Below are positions 21,630-32,500 of a stretch of DNA of 64,000 bases, piece after piece. Position numbers and translations under genes: made by a program. Position 1 is the first letter of the stretch; each line of letters opens with the position of its first letter. The stretch is from assembly GCA_015350385.1 (NCBI GenBank), contig WNKI01000004.1:1798170-1862169 (forward strand), given 5' to 3'. The stretch is from Aculops lycopersici (Eukaryota > Arthropoda > Arachnida > Trombidiformes > Eriophyidae). The notes beneath the pieces were generated by a model that worked only from the letters and a program-made list of their open reading frames with translations, did no database searches and was not told the origin of the DNA.

Positions 21630-21727
21630 TCGAAGGTTCAAAAAAAACATATATGTATTGTCAAGACGAAAAACAATCGAAATAAAATAGTATAATCAAC
21701 TCTCAATATAAAAAAAACGATATTAAA

Positions 21728-21862
21728 ATGTCGGTCACAGTCGACTTACTCATTCATCACATTGAACAACAAATAACAAAAGCTGTCCAATCCATAAGTT
21801 CAAGTATGATTGAAAGCTTGATGCAAAAATTTAACACAACCATAAATCAAACCGATCAATAA
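21728..21862 (+). CDS. 44-codon leader reading frame of element A
   Basis: An ATG-initiated 44-residue frame in the leader between the primer-binding site and gag (ATG at 21728, TAA at 21860-21862). It begins MSVTVDLLIHHIEQQITKAV and looks amphipathic. No family known to me. A strong splice-donor match, GAG|GTAAGT, lies just after it at 21893. It could be an upstream frame that tunes gag translation, or chance. Confidence 0.35.
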   Translation: MSVTVDLLIHHIEQQITKAVQSISSSMIESLMQKFNTTINQTDQ

Positions 21863-21923
21863 CAGCAGTCAAAACATCACTTAGCATTCGAGGTAAGTCT
21901 GCTGATTGTTCTCTATCCTAACG

Positions 21924-24900
21924 ATGGAAACTCGATTTGATAAATTAAATTCTCGCAACTACTCGTCATGGAGTGTCGTAATGACGAGTCTCCTGAAAGC
22001 CCGTGGTCTTTGGGACTTTTGTGTTGATGAGAATGCAGATATAAAAACAGAAAATGTTCAAAAAATTGAAGAGACAAAGCATTTGCTATACACCTCTATG
22101 GATCCTGATCAGATCAACGCCACAGGCTCATGCGTAACTGCACACGACCTGTGGGTGAAGATCAAGGAAAACAATGAAGGAGCAGAAATCGATATGCGAA
22201 ATAACGCACTCAGCGATTTTCTGTCGATTCATTTCCACAAATCTGAGTCAATCGTCCAATTTTGTGGTCGATTTGAGCAACTACTATCACGCCTAACAGC
22301 GACAGGATACGTAGTTGACGATAAGCTCAAACTTTACGCATTCAGGAATTCACTTCCTGATAAGTATAAAGATCAAATTTACACTTTTACTACAGCAAAC
22401 AAAGATGGCAAATTTCAATCTCTTCTCACGCACCTCAAGGTGAAATTTCACCAAGACCAGTCCGATAAATCTGAAGATGGAGTTGCTCTGTATGGCAATT
22501 ACCGTCAAAACATCAGAAATTCGAACAACCCACGCAAGGCAGATAATAACGATGCCAGGCAAAAGGTTTTTTGCACATTCTGCAAATTTGAGGGACACAC
22601 ATACAAAACTTGTAACAAACTTAAACAAAAAAAGGCTCATCCCCAAAATAATGATAAAAGAAATGATAAAAGGAATTATAACAATCACAATGTTGCTTTC
22701 GTGGCTACAAAAAATAAATGCAACCTCGATAATATGGCATGGGTAATCGACTCTGGCGCTTCATCTCATATGACGCCAAAATTGAATCTTTTGAGAGATT
22801 ATCAAAAATTTGAGAAACCCAAACAAATCTACCTTGCCAATGGAGACTTAACTGAAGCTATTGGCGAAGGAAACTTTTATTTCGAAGCAGAAGAAACCTC
22901 TGGTTTCCTCTCAAATGTCCTATTTGCTCCTAGTATGACAGAGAATCTCTTCTCGGTCATCAAGGCTATTCAACTAGGGCATCAAGTCTTATTTAATGAA
23001 CAAAATGTTGTCTTCTTGAAAGATGGCAAGAAAACTCTCAAAGGACTTAAACAAAATGGACTTTTCACTTTGAATCTCGTTCCAAGCACCAACAAAGAAA
23101 GTGCATTTATTGGAGCTAGCGAGGAGGAATGGCATAAAAGATTCGCTCACGCGTCTATTGAATCCATTCGAGAACTCAGACGAAAAGATGCAGTTCTCGG
23201 CCTCGAAATAGCAGACAAAAAACAAACTCAATGTCTCGATTGTGCTGCTGGCAAAATTTGCCGATCAAGCCACCACAGCAGGTCGACGATAAGAGGAGAT
23301 GCTGACACTATCGTTCTACATATAGATACTTGTGGCCCTATCTCGACTACGAGCCTTGGAGGGGCTCGCTACTTTGTTCTGGCAATTGACGAGTACTCCT
23401 CGTTCAAATATATATCTTTTATCAGCTCTAAGAGTGATGTCTCAAATGCAGTAAAAGAAATAATAAATAAAGCAGAACTAGAGTCAAGGAAAAAGGTCAA
23501 AGCAATCCAAACCGACAACGGTTCTGAATACATCAACCAAAACCTTAAAACTTTTACTGAAAGTCGTGGCATTGTCCACTTTCGCTCGACTCCGTATAGT
23601 CCTGAGCAAAACGGAAAAGTAGAAAGAGGAAATAGAACCATTATAGAGGGAGTTCGAACCCTACTTAATGATTCTAAACTACCAGAGTCACTCTGGGCTG
23701 AAGCTGCAAACTTCACAGTCTATGCTACAAACCGTCTCATGCCAAAAGGAAATGTAAAAACCAGGCACGAACTTTTTTTGGGTGAGAAACCATATGTGGG
23801 CCACATGATGGCGTTTGGACAAACGGTCGTAACTCGCATCCCAAGCCAACATAGAAATTCTAAATTCTCACCAAAAGCAAAAACTTGCCGCTTCGTTGGC
23901 TATACAGATCGTATAAACACTTTTCGTCTTTTTAATGAGCAAGACTCAAAACTTTTCATCAGTTGCGATGTGATTCCAGTCTCGAATCCAGCAACGTCGA
24001 CGCAACAGATGGCTGACACTGATGCAGTGATTTTCATCACAAGTAAACCGTCGTTAACTGATGGAGATTCGCTTAAAACGTCAGATGAAGTCAAGGATAA
24101 TAATGACCAAGAAGTTATCAACGACCTTGAAAAGACGATAGCGTCATTAAACCAACTTGACGAGCCCGAACAGCCACAAAGTCCAAGAATAAGTGATTTT
24201 GACGAAACCTCGGTAACTGAGCCTGCTAAAGTTATAAAACCGCCCGTTAAATTCACTATTCATTGCAGTCCACATAAGGCCCTTGTTGCGACCACTAGTT
24301 TCACATTATGTGATGAACCCCGGTCCTACAGAGAAGCCCTGGCTAGTGAAGATTGGCCCAGATGGGACAAAGCGATCCAAGAGGAACTTAATGCCCTCAA
24401 CAAGAATAAAACTTGGACATTGATTCCAAGGCCTAAAGAGGCTCGCACCATTAAGAATAAGTGGGTTTTTAAAATAAAAACGAACTCAAAAGGCGACTTT
24501 GAGAGGTTCAAAGCACGCCTCGTGGCTAAGGGTTTCAGCCAAATCGAAAACATCGATTATAAGCAGACGTACGCTCCTGTTGCAAGTTTAACTACAGTCA
24601 GACTGCTATTATGCATTGCCTGCCAAAATGACCTCGACCTATTGCAGTTTGATATAAAAACTGCCTTTCTAAATGGCGACTTGGAAGAGGAAATCCTAAT
24701 GGAGTATCCTGAAGGTATCTCAAATCCAAATAATCTTGTCTGCAAAATGCAAAAAAGCATATATGGGCTTAAACAAGCCCCATATATGTGGAATAAAAAG
24801 TTTGACCATTATTTGAAATCATTCAAGTTACAACCATCGTCAATTGATTCATGCCTATATGTTAATGACGATATATCGATCATCGTCGCCATCTATGTTG

Positions 24901-27900
24901 ACGATGGCATCGTAGCGTCAAAAGACAAATCTACTCTCGAAAGATTAGTGAATCACCTAAAATCAGCTTTTGAAGTGACCATTCTCGACTGTAAATCTTT
25001 TCTCGGCTTCAGAATTGAGAGAAACCGGAAAGACAAAACTCTGTTCTTACATCAGAGACACTACACCGAAAAAACACTTAAACGATTTGGCATGATCGAT
25101 TGCAACCCGGCTGCCACACCGGAAGAGGTGGGAGGTAGCACTAAAATCGACTCTTGTGAGTCCCTCTCTCCCGAATTCCCTTTCAAAGAAATGGTTGGTA
25201 GCCTCCTGTACCTCGTTACAGGAACCAGGCCAGACATCGCTCACGCCGTGAGCCTGGCCAGTAGAACTAGTCGACCAACAATCGAACACAAAAATAAACT
25301 AAAACGTATCCTTAGGTATCTGAAGGGGACTTCAGATTATGGGATATGTTTTAGGTGGGAGAAAAATCCACAACTCCATGGCTATAGTGATGCAGACTAT
25401 GCCATGGATAATGTAACGCGACGTTCAACTACTGGCTTCTGCATTACCTTTGGTAATGCGCCGATCTCTTGGAAGTGCCAAAGACAGGGCATCGTCACCC
25501 TGTCCAGCACAGAGGCGGAATATGTTGCTGGTTGTGACTTAGTGAAGGAGCTCATTCCCATNNNNNNNNNNNNNNNNNNNNNNNNNNNNNNNNNNNNNNN
25601 NNNNNNNNNNNNNNNNNNNNNNNNNNNNNNNNNNNNNNNNNNNNNNNNNNNNNNNNNNNNNNNNNNNNNNNNNNNNNNNNNNNNNNNNNNNNNNNNNNNN
25701 NNNNNNNNNNNNNNNNNNNNNNNNNNNNNNNNNNNNNNNNNNNNNNNNNNNNNNNNNNNNNNNNNNNNNNNNNNNNNNNNNNNNNNNNNNNNNNNNNNNN
25801 NNNNNNNNNNNNNNNNNNNNNNNNNNNNNNNNNNNNNNNNNNNNNNNNNNNNNNNNNNNNNNNNNNNNNNNNNNNNNNNNNNNNNNNNNNNNNNNNNNNN
25901 NNNNNNNNNNNNNNNNNNNNNNNNNNNNNNNNNNNNNNNNNNNNNNNNNNNNNNNNNNNNNNNNNNNNNNNNNNNNNNNNNNNNNNNNNNNNNNNNNNNN
26001 NNNNNNNNNNNNNNNNNNNNNNNNNNNNNNNNNNNNNNNNNNNNNNNNNNNNNNNNNNNNNNNNNNNNNNNNNNNNNNNNNNNNNNNNNNNNNNNNNNNN
26101 NNNNNNNNNNNNNNNNNNNNNNNNNNNNNNNNNNNNNNNNNNNNNNNNNNNNNNNNNNNNNNNNNNNNNNNNNNNNNNNNNNNNNNNNNNNNNNNNNNNN
26201 NNNNNNNNNNNNNNNNNNNNNNNNNNNNNNNNNNNNNNNNNNNNNNNNNNNNNNNNNNNNNNNNNNNNNNNNNNNNNNNNNNNNNNNNNNNNNNNNNNNN
26301 NNTGTTGCGAAGAAAAATATCACTATCGAACACATCAAAGGAAGCGAACAAAAAGCTGACTTTCTCACTAAGGCGTTGCATAAGACAAAATTTATAAATA
26401 ATCGAAATCAACTCTTATTATCTCTACTCACCCTTAGCATAATTAATCTGGCAAGTAGCGAATATTTAAAGATTTCGAGCCCAATCTCATATCAAACAAC
26501 AAAATATCAGCTATTCACAGGCGACAAGAGAATATTTATGAGACTATTATTTATCAACTCTTGTGAGTCCCTATTTAAAAACTTAACTGGAGACCCTGAG
26601 ACAGACGGCATCCTCAAAAATGATTGTGACGAGACATATATTTTGAAAACACTTAGAAAACCCACAAAATGCGTCGAAGTATCTCAAGAAAACAACCCAA
26701 ACTTAAGTGGAATTATAACAAATAAGCTCGGGCTCTCGAGACCGAAACGCATAGTGGAACTGGTCACATCAACTTTTCTTGTCGGCTCAATATTCGGTAT
26801 ATTCAATGGTAAATCAAACTCTGAAACGAATTCCAAAAACATCGATATGATAGCGGATATTGAGAGAAGAGAACTTGAGCTTGCTAATAAGACATCTGAT
26901 TTTTTGAATGAAATCAGAAATACTACCCACACTCTTAATGATTGGACCTTGTCTGTCAACAACAAATTAGCCAAGATTGAGCACAAAACTATTAACAAAG
27001 ACAAAATTGCCAGTCTCATCAATCTCTATCAACACACATTCAATGAATATAACTCTCTTCTCAAAGACATCTCGAATGAATTGCTTAACAACCATGTCCC
27101 TTCATCTCTTAGATTTCTCGACAGTGAAACACTATGGGACGAGCCAGCAGCCGAATGGTCGTCAGTGTTGAACTGTACCTTCCACGAAAAATCAAAAGAT
27201 GTTTCTATGAACCTCGAGTTCAATATGCCAATTAGAGATAATGACATCAAAATAATGATCGCGAAACCTATTAGCTTCTACAATGTCACCACTAATAATA
27301 ACGGCCAGCAAATCATATGCTGGATGACATATAAGGGACCACGTTACCTCATTTACAACACTACTAATGAATGTTTATCTGAGGTAATTGATAGCAAAAC
27401 AGATAATGGCGCCGTTCGAGCACAAACTTGTGCCGGAAAAGAAGATGAAATGGAAGAGCAAGTCAACCTATGGCGCAAAGAATATTGTCTCAAACCAAAT
27501 CAATTGTCTGCTGACAAGAGAAAGATTCAAGTGGTTGAAAATTATGGAAAACATATAATCTATTGTTACCTACACAACATCACAATAGACGAAACCACAA
27601 TGGCATGCCCAGACTATCCTTTCGAATTGGATAGCAGGAAGACTTATCGAATTGCTAATATTGATCATCTCGGTGAAGAGCACAGCATTCGATCCGTAAA
27701 AGACACTGATGAAAAAATTAGTAGAATTATCCTATCTAGGATGAAGATTGAGACAGTTAGTGCCAAGGCACTCAACCTGTCTTTATTTGACGATACCTAC
27801 TCCAAATATATATCTACCTTAAGTCTATTACCTAAAGACATCAAACTATATCAGCCCCAACAATCCACTATCTCTGGATTCTTTGCATCACTATTTGATG

Positions 27901-28151
27901 GATTAATGAGCTGGCTGCACAAACTTGGAATTATCCTTGCAGTTATTGCACTAATTGTGTTGCTAGGTATCATGGCACCTTTCATCCAAGTTTTGCTAAT
28001 ATTGTTTAAACTGATAGTCAAATTTACATGGGCTATAGGATCAAATTTCAGTGGCCTTTTATCAGACTGGAAATCAACCTTCCAGCATGTGGTAAAACAG
28101 ACAAAAAAGGAAAGGAGGAATTGGAGAGACGAGTACAAAAGACTCGTTTAA
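21924..28151 (+). CDS. Gag-Pol-Env single polyprotein of element A
   Basis: About 2075 codons including 247 unknown ones; first ATG at 21924. In order: UBN2/copia-type gag; zinc knuckle CTFCKFEGHTYKTC; aspartic protease WVIDSGASSHMT; GAG-pre-integrase WHKRFAHAS; integrase core with HIDTCG, TDNGSEYIN and a catalytic Glu in NGKVERGN; reverse transcriptase with YVDDG; RNase H with SDADYA and STEAEY. After the RNase H end (DFLTKAL) the frame continues, with no stop, into an envelope-like glycoprotein from about 26390: a hydrophobic stretch, a furin-type RPKR at 26739-26750, a Leu/Ile-rich heptad-like region, paired cysteines, N-glycosylation sequons and a C-terminal membrane segment near 27920-28050. 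Architecture suggests a class-I fusion glycoprotein like those of errantiviruses and baculovirus F. No internal Met starts the env hydrophobic stretch. Confidence 0.88.
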   Translation: METRFDKLNSRNYSSWSVVMTSLLKARGLWDFCVDENADIKTENVQKIEETKHLLYTSMDPDQINATGSCVTAHDLWVKIKENNEGAEIDMRNNALSDFLSIHFHKSESIVQFCGRFEQLLSRLTATGYVVDDKLKLYAFRNSLPDKYKDQIYTFTTANKDGKFQSLLTHLKVKFHQDQSDKSEDGVALYGNYRQNIRNSNNPRKADNNDARQKVFCTFCKFEGHTYKTCNKLKQKKAHPQNNDKRNDKRNYNNHNVAFVATKNKCNLDNMAWVIDSGASSHMTPKLNLLRDYQKFEKPKQIYLANGDLTEAIGEGNFYFEAEETSGFLSNVLFAPSMTENLFSVIKAIQLGHQVLFNEQNVVFLKDGKKTLKGLKQNGLFTLNLVPSTNKESAFIGASEEEWHKRFAHASIESIRELRRKDAVLGLEIADKKQTQCLDCAAGKICRSSHHSRSTIRGDADTIVLHIDTCGPISTTSLGGARYFVLAIDEYSSFKYISFISSKSDVSNAVKEIINKAELESRKKVKAIQTDNGSEYINQNLKTFTESRGIVHFRSTPYSPEQNGKVERGNRTIIEGVRTLLNDSKLPESLWAEAANFTVYATNRLMPKGNVKTRHELFLGEKPYVGHMMAFGQTVVTRIPSQHRNSKFSPKAKTCRFVGYTDRINTFRLFNEQDSKLFISCDVIPVSNPATSTQQMADTDAVIFITSKPSLTDGDSLKTSDEVKDNNDQEVINDLEKTIASLNQLDEPEQPQSPRISDFDETSVTEPAKVIKPPVKFTIHCSPHKALVATTSFTLCDEPRSYREALASEDWPRWDKAIQEELNALNKNKTWTLIPRPKEARTIKNKWVFKIKTNSKGDFERFKARLVAKGFSQIENIDYKQTYAPVASLTTVRLLLCIACQNDLDLLQFDIKTAFLNGDLEEEILMEYPEGISNPNNLVCKMQKSIYGLKQAPYMWNKKFDHYLKSFKLQPSSIDSCLYVNDDISIIVAIYVDDGIVASKDKSTLERLVNHLKSAFEVTILDCKSFLGFRIERNRKDKTLFLHQRHYTEKTLKRFGMIDCNPAATPEEVGGSTKIDSCESLSPEFPFKEMVGSLLYLVTGTRPDIAHAVSLASRTSRPTIEHKNKLKRILRYLKGTSDYGICFRWEKNPQLHGYSDADYAMDNVTRRSTTGFCITFGNAPISWKCQRQGIVTLSSTEAEYVAGCDLVKELIPXXXXXXXXXXXXXXXXXXXXXXXXXXXXXXXXXXXXXXXXXXXXXXXXXXXXXXXXXXXXXXXXXXXXXXXXXXXXXXXXXXXXXXXXXXXXXXXXXXXXXXXXXXXXXXXXXXXXXXXXXXXXXXXXXXXXXXXXXXXXXXXXXXXXXXXXXXXXXXXXXXXXXXXXXXXXXXXXXXXXXXXXXXXXXXXXXXXXXXXXXXXXXXXXXXXXXXXXXXXXXXXXXXXXXXXXXXXXXXXXXXXXXXXXVAKKNITIEHIKGSEQKADFLTKALHKTKFINNRNQLLLSLLTLSIINLASSEYLKISSPISYQTTKYQLFTGDKRIFMRLLFINSCESLFKNLTGDPETDGILKNDCDETYILKTLRKPTKCVEVSQENNPNLSGIITNKLGLSRPKRIVELVTSTFLVGSIFGIFNGKSNSETNSKNIDMIADIERRELELANKTSDFLNEIRNTTHTLNDWTLSVNNKLAKIEHKTINKDKIASLINLYQHTFNEYNSLLKDISNELLNNHVPSSLRFLDSETLWDEPAAEWSSVLNCTFHEKSKDVSMNLEFNMPIRDNDIKIMIAKPISFYNVTTNNNGQQIICWMTYKGPRYLIYNTTNECLSEVIDSKTDNGAVRAQTCAGKEDEMEEQVNLWRKEYCLKPNQLSADKRKIQVVENYGKHIIYCYLHNITIDETTMACPDYPFELDSRKTYRIANIDHLGEEHSIRSVKDTDEKISRIILSRMKIETVSAKALNLSLFDDTYSKYISTLSLLPKDIKLYQPQQSTISGFFASLFDGLMSWLHKLGIILAVIALIVLLGIMAPFIQVLLILFKLIVKFTWAIGSNFSGLLSDWKSTFQHVVKQTKKERRNWRDEYKRLV
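25562..26302. other. Assembly gap (741 N) inside RNase H of element A
   Basis: The gap falls between the RNase H motif near AEYVAGCDLVKELIP and the C-terminal RNase H segment. In element B the same interval is about 51 residues (roughly 153 bp), so 741 N is about five times larger than expected. Frame agreement across the gap therefore proves nothing. Confidence 0.9.
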
Positions 28152-28252
28152 ATAATTAAATATATATAAACAAAATAAAAACTGAAAAATTATCAAAAAA
28201 AAATGTAACAAATAAAAATAATAAAAATAACCAAAGCGGTGCTATCCGCGTA

Positions 28253-28260
28253 GGTGGGAG
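28253..28260 (+). other. Polypurine tract of element A
   Basis: GGTGGGAG directly abuts the 3' LTR, in the position where plus-strand DNA priming occurs. Confidence 0.65.
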
Positions 28261-28402
28261 TGTTGGGCAGTAGCACTGCTCCACTGTTCCAGTTTACGCG
28301 CAAGCACAGCTCGGACGCACAGACCGACTATAAAATCGGCTGTGCTGCCCGAAAAGCATACAGTTGCACCAAAACACTCGTCTCCGTCTACGTTTACTAA
28401 AA
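28261..28402 (+). repeat. 3' LTR of element A
   Basis: 142 bp, identical to the 5' LTR except at one position, followed directly by target duplication GAATT. Confidence 0.93.
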
Positions 28403-29156
28403 GAATTACAACGTTCAAAGTTCGACACAAATGCCCTGTGCTTAGGGATGGGAGCTGCGGACTGGATGGGGGAAAAATTAAGTCGGAGCTGCTAGTCCGG
28501 GGGAAAAAAGCTGCAGTCCGTTTGGGGGTCTCACCCAGTCCGTGCAGTCCGTCTTTTTCAGTCCGCAACGAGGACTGGCAGCACACAGTCGAACTGGACT
28601 GTGCTGTTTGGGCAAATCGGCCCGCTCTTCCCGGCACGCCCACCTGCCAGACAGAACAACAGAAACCGCTTACATGCTGTTAGTCAACCTGAGCTGATTT
28701 GGTCAGTGGAACAACGAAGCTAACTCCAAGTTAACTAGCTTCCACAAGCTTGTGCTCTTAACTTCGAGTTAACTCTGAATCGAGTGAAAAAACGTGTTTT
28801 TAGTCTTCAAAATAATCATTTGTGCATCACAATTTTATCGTAGTTTTCAATCAAGTTCCCTCTCCAATTCATCAAATTTTAGCCCAAAATCATCTATCTA
28901 ATTCACCAGTCGAACCAAGAATTATTCATCTTTATTAAATACACCCAAAACCCAATTTTTGAACCCAAATTGAACCCAATTCACCTTCAGTTTCATTCCC
29001 AACCCACATCCTACTCCATTCTATAGTTAACTGTTAACTTCGGGCTCGGGCAACGTATGCCACGCCTTTTTAGGGTGTCGGTAAAAAAGTGAATTTGGCA
29101 GTCGCGACTGAGCGGACTGGCACCCCAAAATCCAGTCCGGACTGCGGACTGCAACT

Positions 29157-29496
29157 TGTTGAGAAGTGAACAGTTGAACGATTATTTTGTAACTGACGAC
29201 TTTCTACGTCGACGTCCTTTATTTATATACTGGTGTTCGCTTCTACGTACAGCGGCTCTCCGCATCGCGTAGCAGCGTGGCGCGCGTCGTACAGTGAGCG
29301 CGTCGCGCAATGAGCGCGTCGTACAGTGAGCGCTTCCGGTGAGCGCGTCGCTCGCACAAGTGGCGCGTGAAATTTGAATTCTGTGCGGTCACTCGCTGCA
29401 GTGCAGCGTGCATCGTACATCTTCGGTGTGTGCGTCTTGCATCCTCGGTGCGTGCATCTTGCACCATTGGTGCGTGTGCTTTAGTATATTCCAACA
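29157..29496 (-). repeat. 3' LTR of element B
   Basis: 340 bp bounded by TGTTG...CAACA. On the element strand, GTATATAAATAAAG combines a TATA-like and an AATAAA-like signal. It has one more 16-bp unit of a GAGCGCGTCG-type repeat than its partner. A G-rich purine tract (AGTAGGGGGGAA on the element strand) abuts it at 29497-29508. Confidence 0.93.
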
Positions 29497-29503
29497 TTCC
29501 CCC

Positions 29504-32500
29504 CTACTGAACACACGGATCAATGTATGTCCTTGGACAGGTTGGTGGAGGTCGCTGAGGTGGTTTCGGTCCTTTGTATTGTGACTTCCTGGAGTTAAAA
29601 ATGTAAATTATTATAAGTATAAAGATCAAGGTGGTGAGTGATCCAATGGGCCATTTGTAGGTCTCAACTGTTTTGTAGCCGATGTTGATTACATTGTTAT
29701 CCTTTAGTTGTTGGTTTATCAATTTTAGTTCTCTCATGCTTTGCATAAGGTCATTAGGGTCAGGTTGAGTGAAGTTGTACTGGTCCTGGTGGATCTCTTC
29801 GATGAAAGGGTCCATTATCTTTCGGATCACAGTTATCCTTCGTCTTGGGGTGAACTTGATCTCCTGGTTTCCCGATATAAATGCAGTGTCAACCGGAAGT
29901 TTAAATACTTCTGGTGGGCAATCGTATGTCCCATTTTTGAATGTAATGGTGTCCTTGTAACAATATATGTAATTGTATTGTGGGCTCGTGATAAAAGAAT
30001 TAATTGGGAACATTTCGTCATGTTCGTCACATTTCCAATTGCTTAAGCGTTTGTCGACGGTATTGTTCTTGATACATTCATCGTAAAGGAATCTTCTAGT
30101 GGGAGATTGGATACTTAGTAGGCAATTGTTTGTTGTGTTGAATACAGCAAAGTCGTTTCCAGCATATCTCATGATGCATGGTTTGTCATTCTTGTATGAC
30201 CAATGGTCAAAATTTCTAATCCTTATCACTTTTGATTCCGAAGAGGCTTTCTTTATAGTGAAGTGGAATTGAATTGTATCGTCTCGAGTTTTGATTATTG
30301 ATCTCATTTCGGTATCGTCCTCGTTGACATCAAGAAGTTCTTCCATGCCGATTAGGCCTGCCATGTGGTTAGTGGCTAGCTTTCCTCGTTTAAATGCTGC
30401 TATTATGCCTCCTAATTGCTCACTGCGAGTTGCAATTGTGCTTTCCATGTGTGAAATGATTAGGCTGAGTTTTGGCATACTCTGTTGAAGTTTACGTAGT
30501 TCCATGGTATTTTGGGTTACTTGTTTGGATAGTTTCGTGATTGCGTCTGTGATGACATCATTAAAATGCGTTGTGATGTTAAAGTTTTTAGAGAAATCCT
30601 CGATTCTTTCTTCGACGGATTTAAGGTGGGCTTGTATCTCCTGATATTTGACTGTCTCTTCATCCTTGTAGCCAAAGATAGATAGTGTCGATTTTATCAG
30701 GTTGCTAGTACAGGCTCCTAGCATGAATGCCGATCCTCCGAGGGCTATATCGCCAATGAGTCCCCGTTTCTTCCTAATAGTGTTTGGTGCATGTAGGTGA
30801 TCAATGTTCCTAATGAGTGGCAACCATCCCTTACTATAGTTCTTTTCACATTGTCCTATGACTGTCTGTTTGGTCTGTTCATCAACTTTAAGTTCTTCCC
30901 ATATATGATCTTCTGTGTCGTGAATGAAGGTGCAAGTGTCTATGAAGGTGAAGTCGATGGTGTAATCGGTGATTTCCTCCAGGATAAAGTTTCCTGTTGG
31001 TTCATAAACTATGGGATTGATACTATTGAATTTGTGTCCGTTGCTGATTGTTAAGAAGCAACATATTGTTGCCATGAGGAGGACAATTTTTGACATGATT
31101 TTGTCTCTGTTGGGCACGAATGCTTGAGGTCCAAGTGGCTTTGTGAATATGTCAGCTGGTTGTTCCCTTCCGGGGATGAAGTCAACTTTGATTATCTTAT
31201 TCTCGATTTGTTCTTTCGGATAATGGATTTGAGCGCCAAGGTGGCGTGTTCTCTTGGCTGCTTTTTCGTTTTCCGCAATCTTAATGGTGCTAGTGTTGTC
31301 ACATTTGATTAAAACTGCTTCAGGTTTGATGATCTGTAGTTCGAGGCCAAGATTACGAAGCCAGACTGCTTCTTTGGTGGCTGTGCAGAGGCTGACAAAT
31401 TCAGATTCGCAGGCAGATGTAACGGTTATTGATTGTCGCTTACTGTGCCAAGAGATTGGTCCTCCGGCGTAGTAGAAAATGTATCCTGATGTGGACTTGA
31501 AGGTTTCTGTACAACCTGCAAAGTTTGCATCGCAAAAACCTGATATGGATCGGTCACCGTGTGGATGATAGGTGATGCCTAGATCAATTGTTCCGTTAAG
31601 ATATCGGAAGATGCGTTTGATTTTGGTCCAATCGGCTTTTGTTGGGTTGGCTGATGCTCTAGCTGCGACTGATGTGGCATGAGATATATCTGGTCGGGTA
31701 GTTACTGCTGCGTAATTTAGTGTTCCAACGGCTTCTCTGTATGGGCATCCAGAGTCGACGGGCTCTGAGTCTATTGTATCTGTTGTAGTTTCTGGTGATG
31801 CCATGCTATTTGCCGTGGTCATTCCAAATTTGTCCACTGATCGTTGGACGTAAGCTTTTTGATGGAGAGTGATAGATCCGTTGGGGTGGATAATGTATTG
31901 GAATCCCAAGAATATGTTTGTGTCAATTATCTTGATGTCAAAAGACTTGCGTAAGTCTGAGATGAGAGTTAGGGCAGTCTGTTTTGTGTCTGATATGATC
32001 AGAGCATCATCCACATAGATGGCAAGAATAATGAGAGGATTGGGCTTACGAAAGATGCAATCGTCGCTACGTAATTGAGTAAATCCTAAGTCCTTCATGA
32101 TGTTTGCAAATTTAGTGCTCCATTGTTTTGCTGCTTGCTTCAAGCCATAAAGGGATTTGTGTAGCTTAAAAACTTTGCTCTTGTCGGTGTTGTATCCTGG
32201 TGGTGGTTCCACATAAACATCCTCGTCTAAATCTCCGTGTAGGAAGGCGGTGCTTACATCAAATTGTGTAATCGATAATTTGTGTGCTGCGGCGTATGCA
32301 AATAAGAGGCGGATGGCTGATACATCGCAAACAGGCGAGTATGTTAGTTCATAATCCTTTCCTTTTTCTTGTGTGAATCCTCTCGCTACGAAACGGGCGC
32401 GGTATCTTATGATATCTCCTCCTGTTGTTCGTTTGATTGCTAGTACCCATCGGCTGGAGACAACATTGGCATTCTTTGGTCGATCGACAAGTGAGATGAC

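Larger units (their letters stand above)
21471..28407 (+). mobile_element. Copia-type LTR retrotransposon with in-frame env (element A)
   Basis: A complete insertion with target duplication GAATT at 21471-21475 and 28403-28407. It has 142-bp LTRs, a primer-binding site, one long gag-pol-env frame and a purine tract. Domain order is gag, protease, integrase, reverse transcriptase, RNase H, which defines Ty1/copia (integrase before RT), followed by an envelope-like region. LTRs differ at one of 142 positions, so the insertion is recent. A 741-base run of N hides part of RNase H. It lies tail-to-tail with element B. Confidence 0.93.

Noticed and set aside
21906..21923. Start of the element A polyprotein at 21906
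   Set aside because: That codon is TTG; the first ATG is at 21924. Likewise APC4, the NRF6-like and Myb/SANT-like genes were moved to their first ATG.
28342..28683. 113-codon frame across the LTR end and hAT-like element
   Set aside because: It starts in the LTR of element A and runs through an unrelated transposon, so it is chance.
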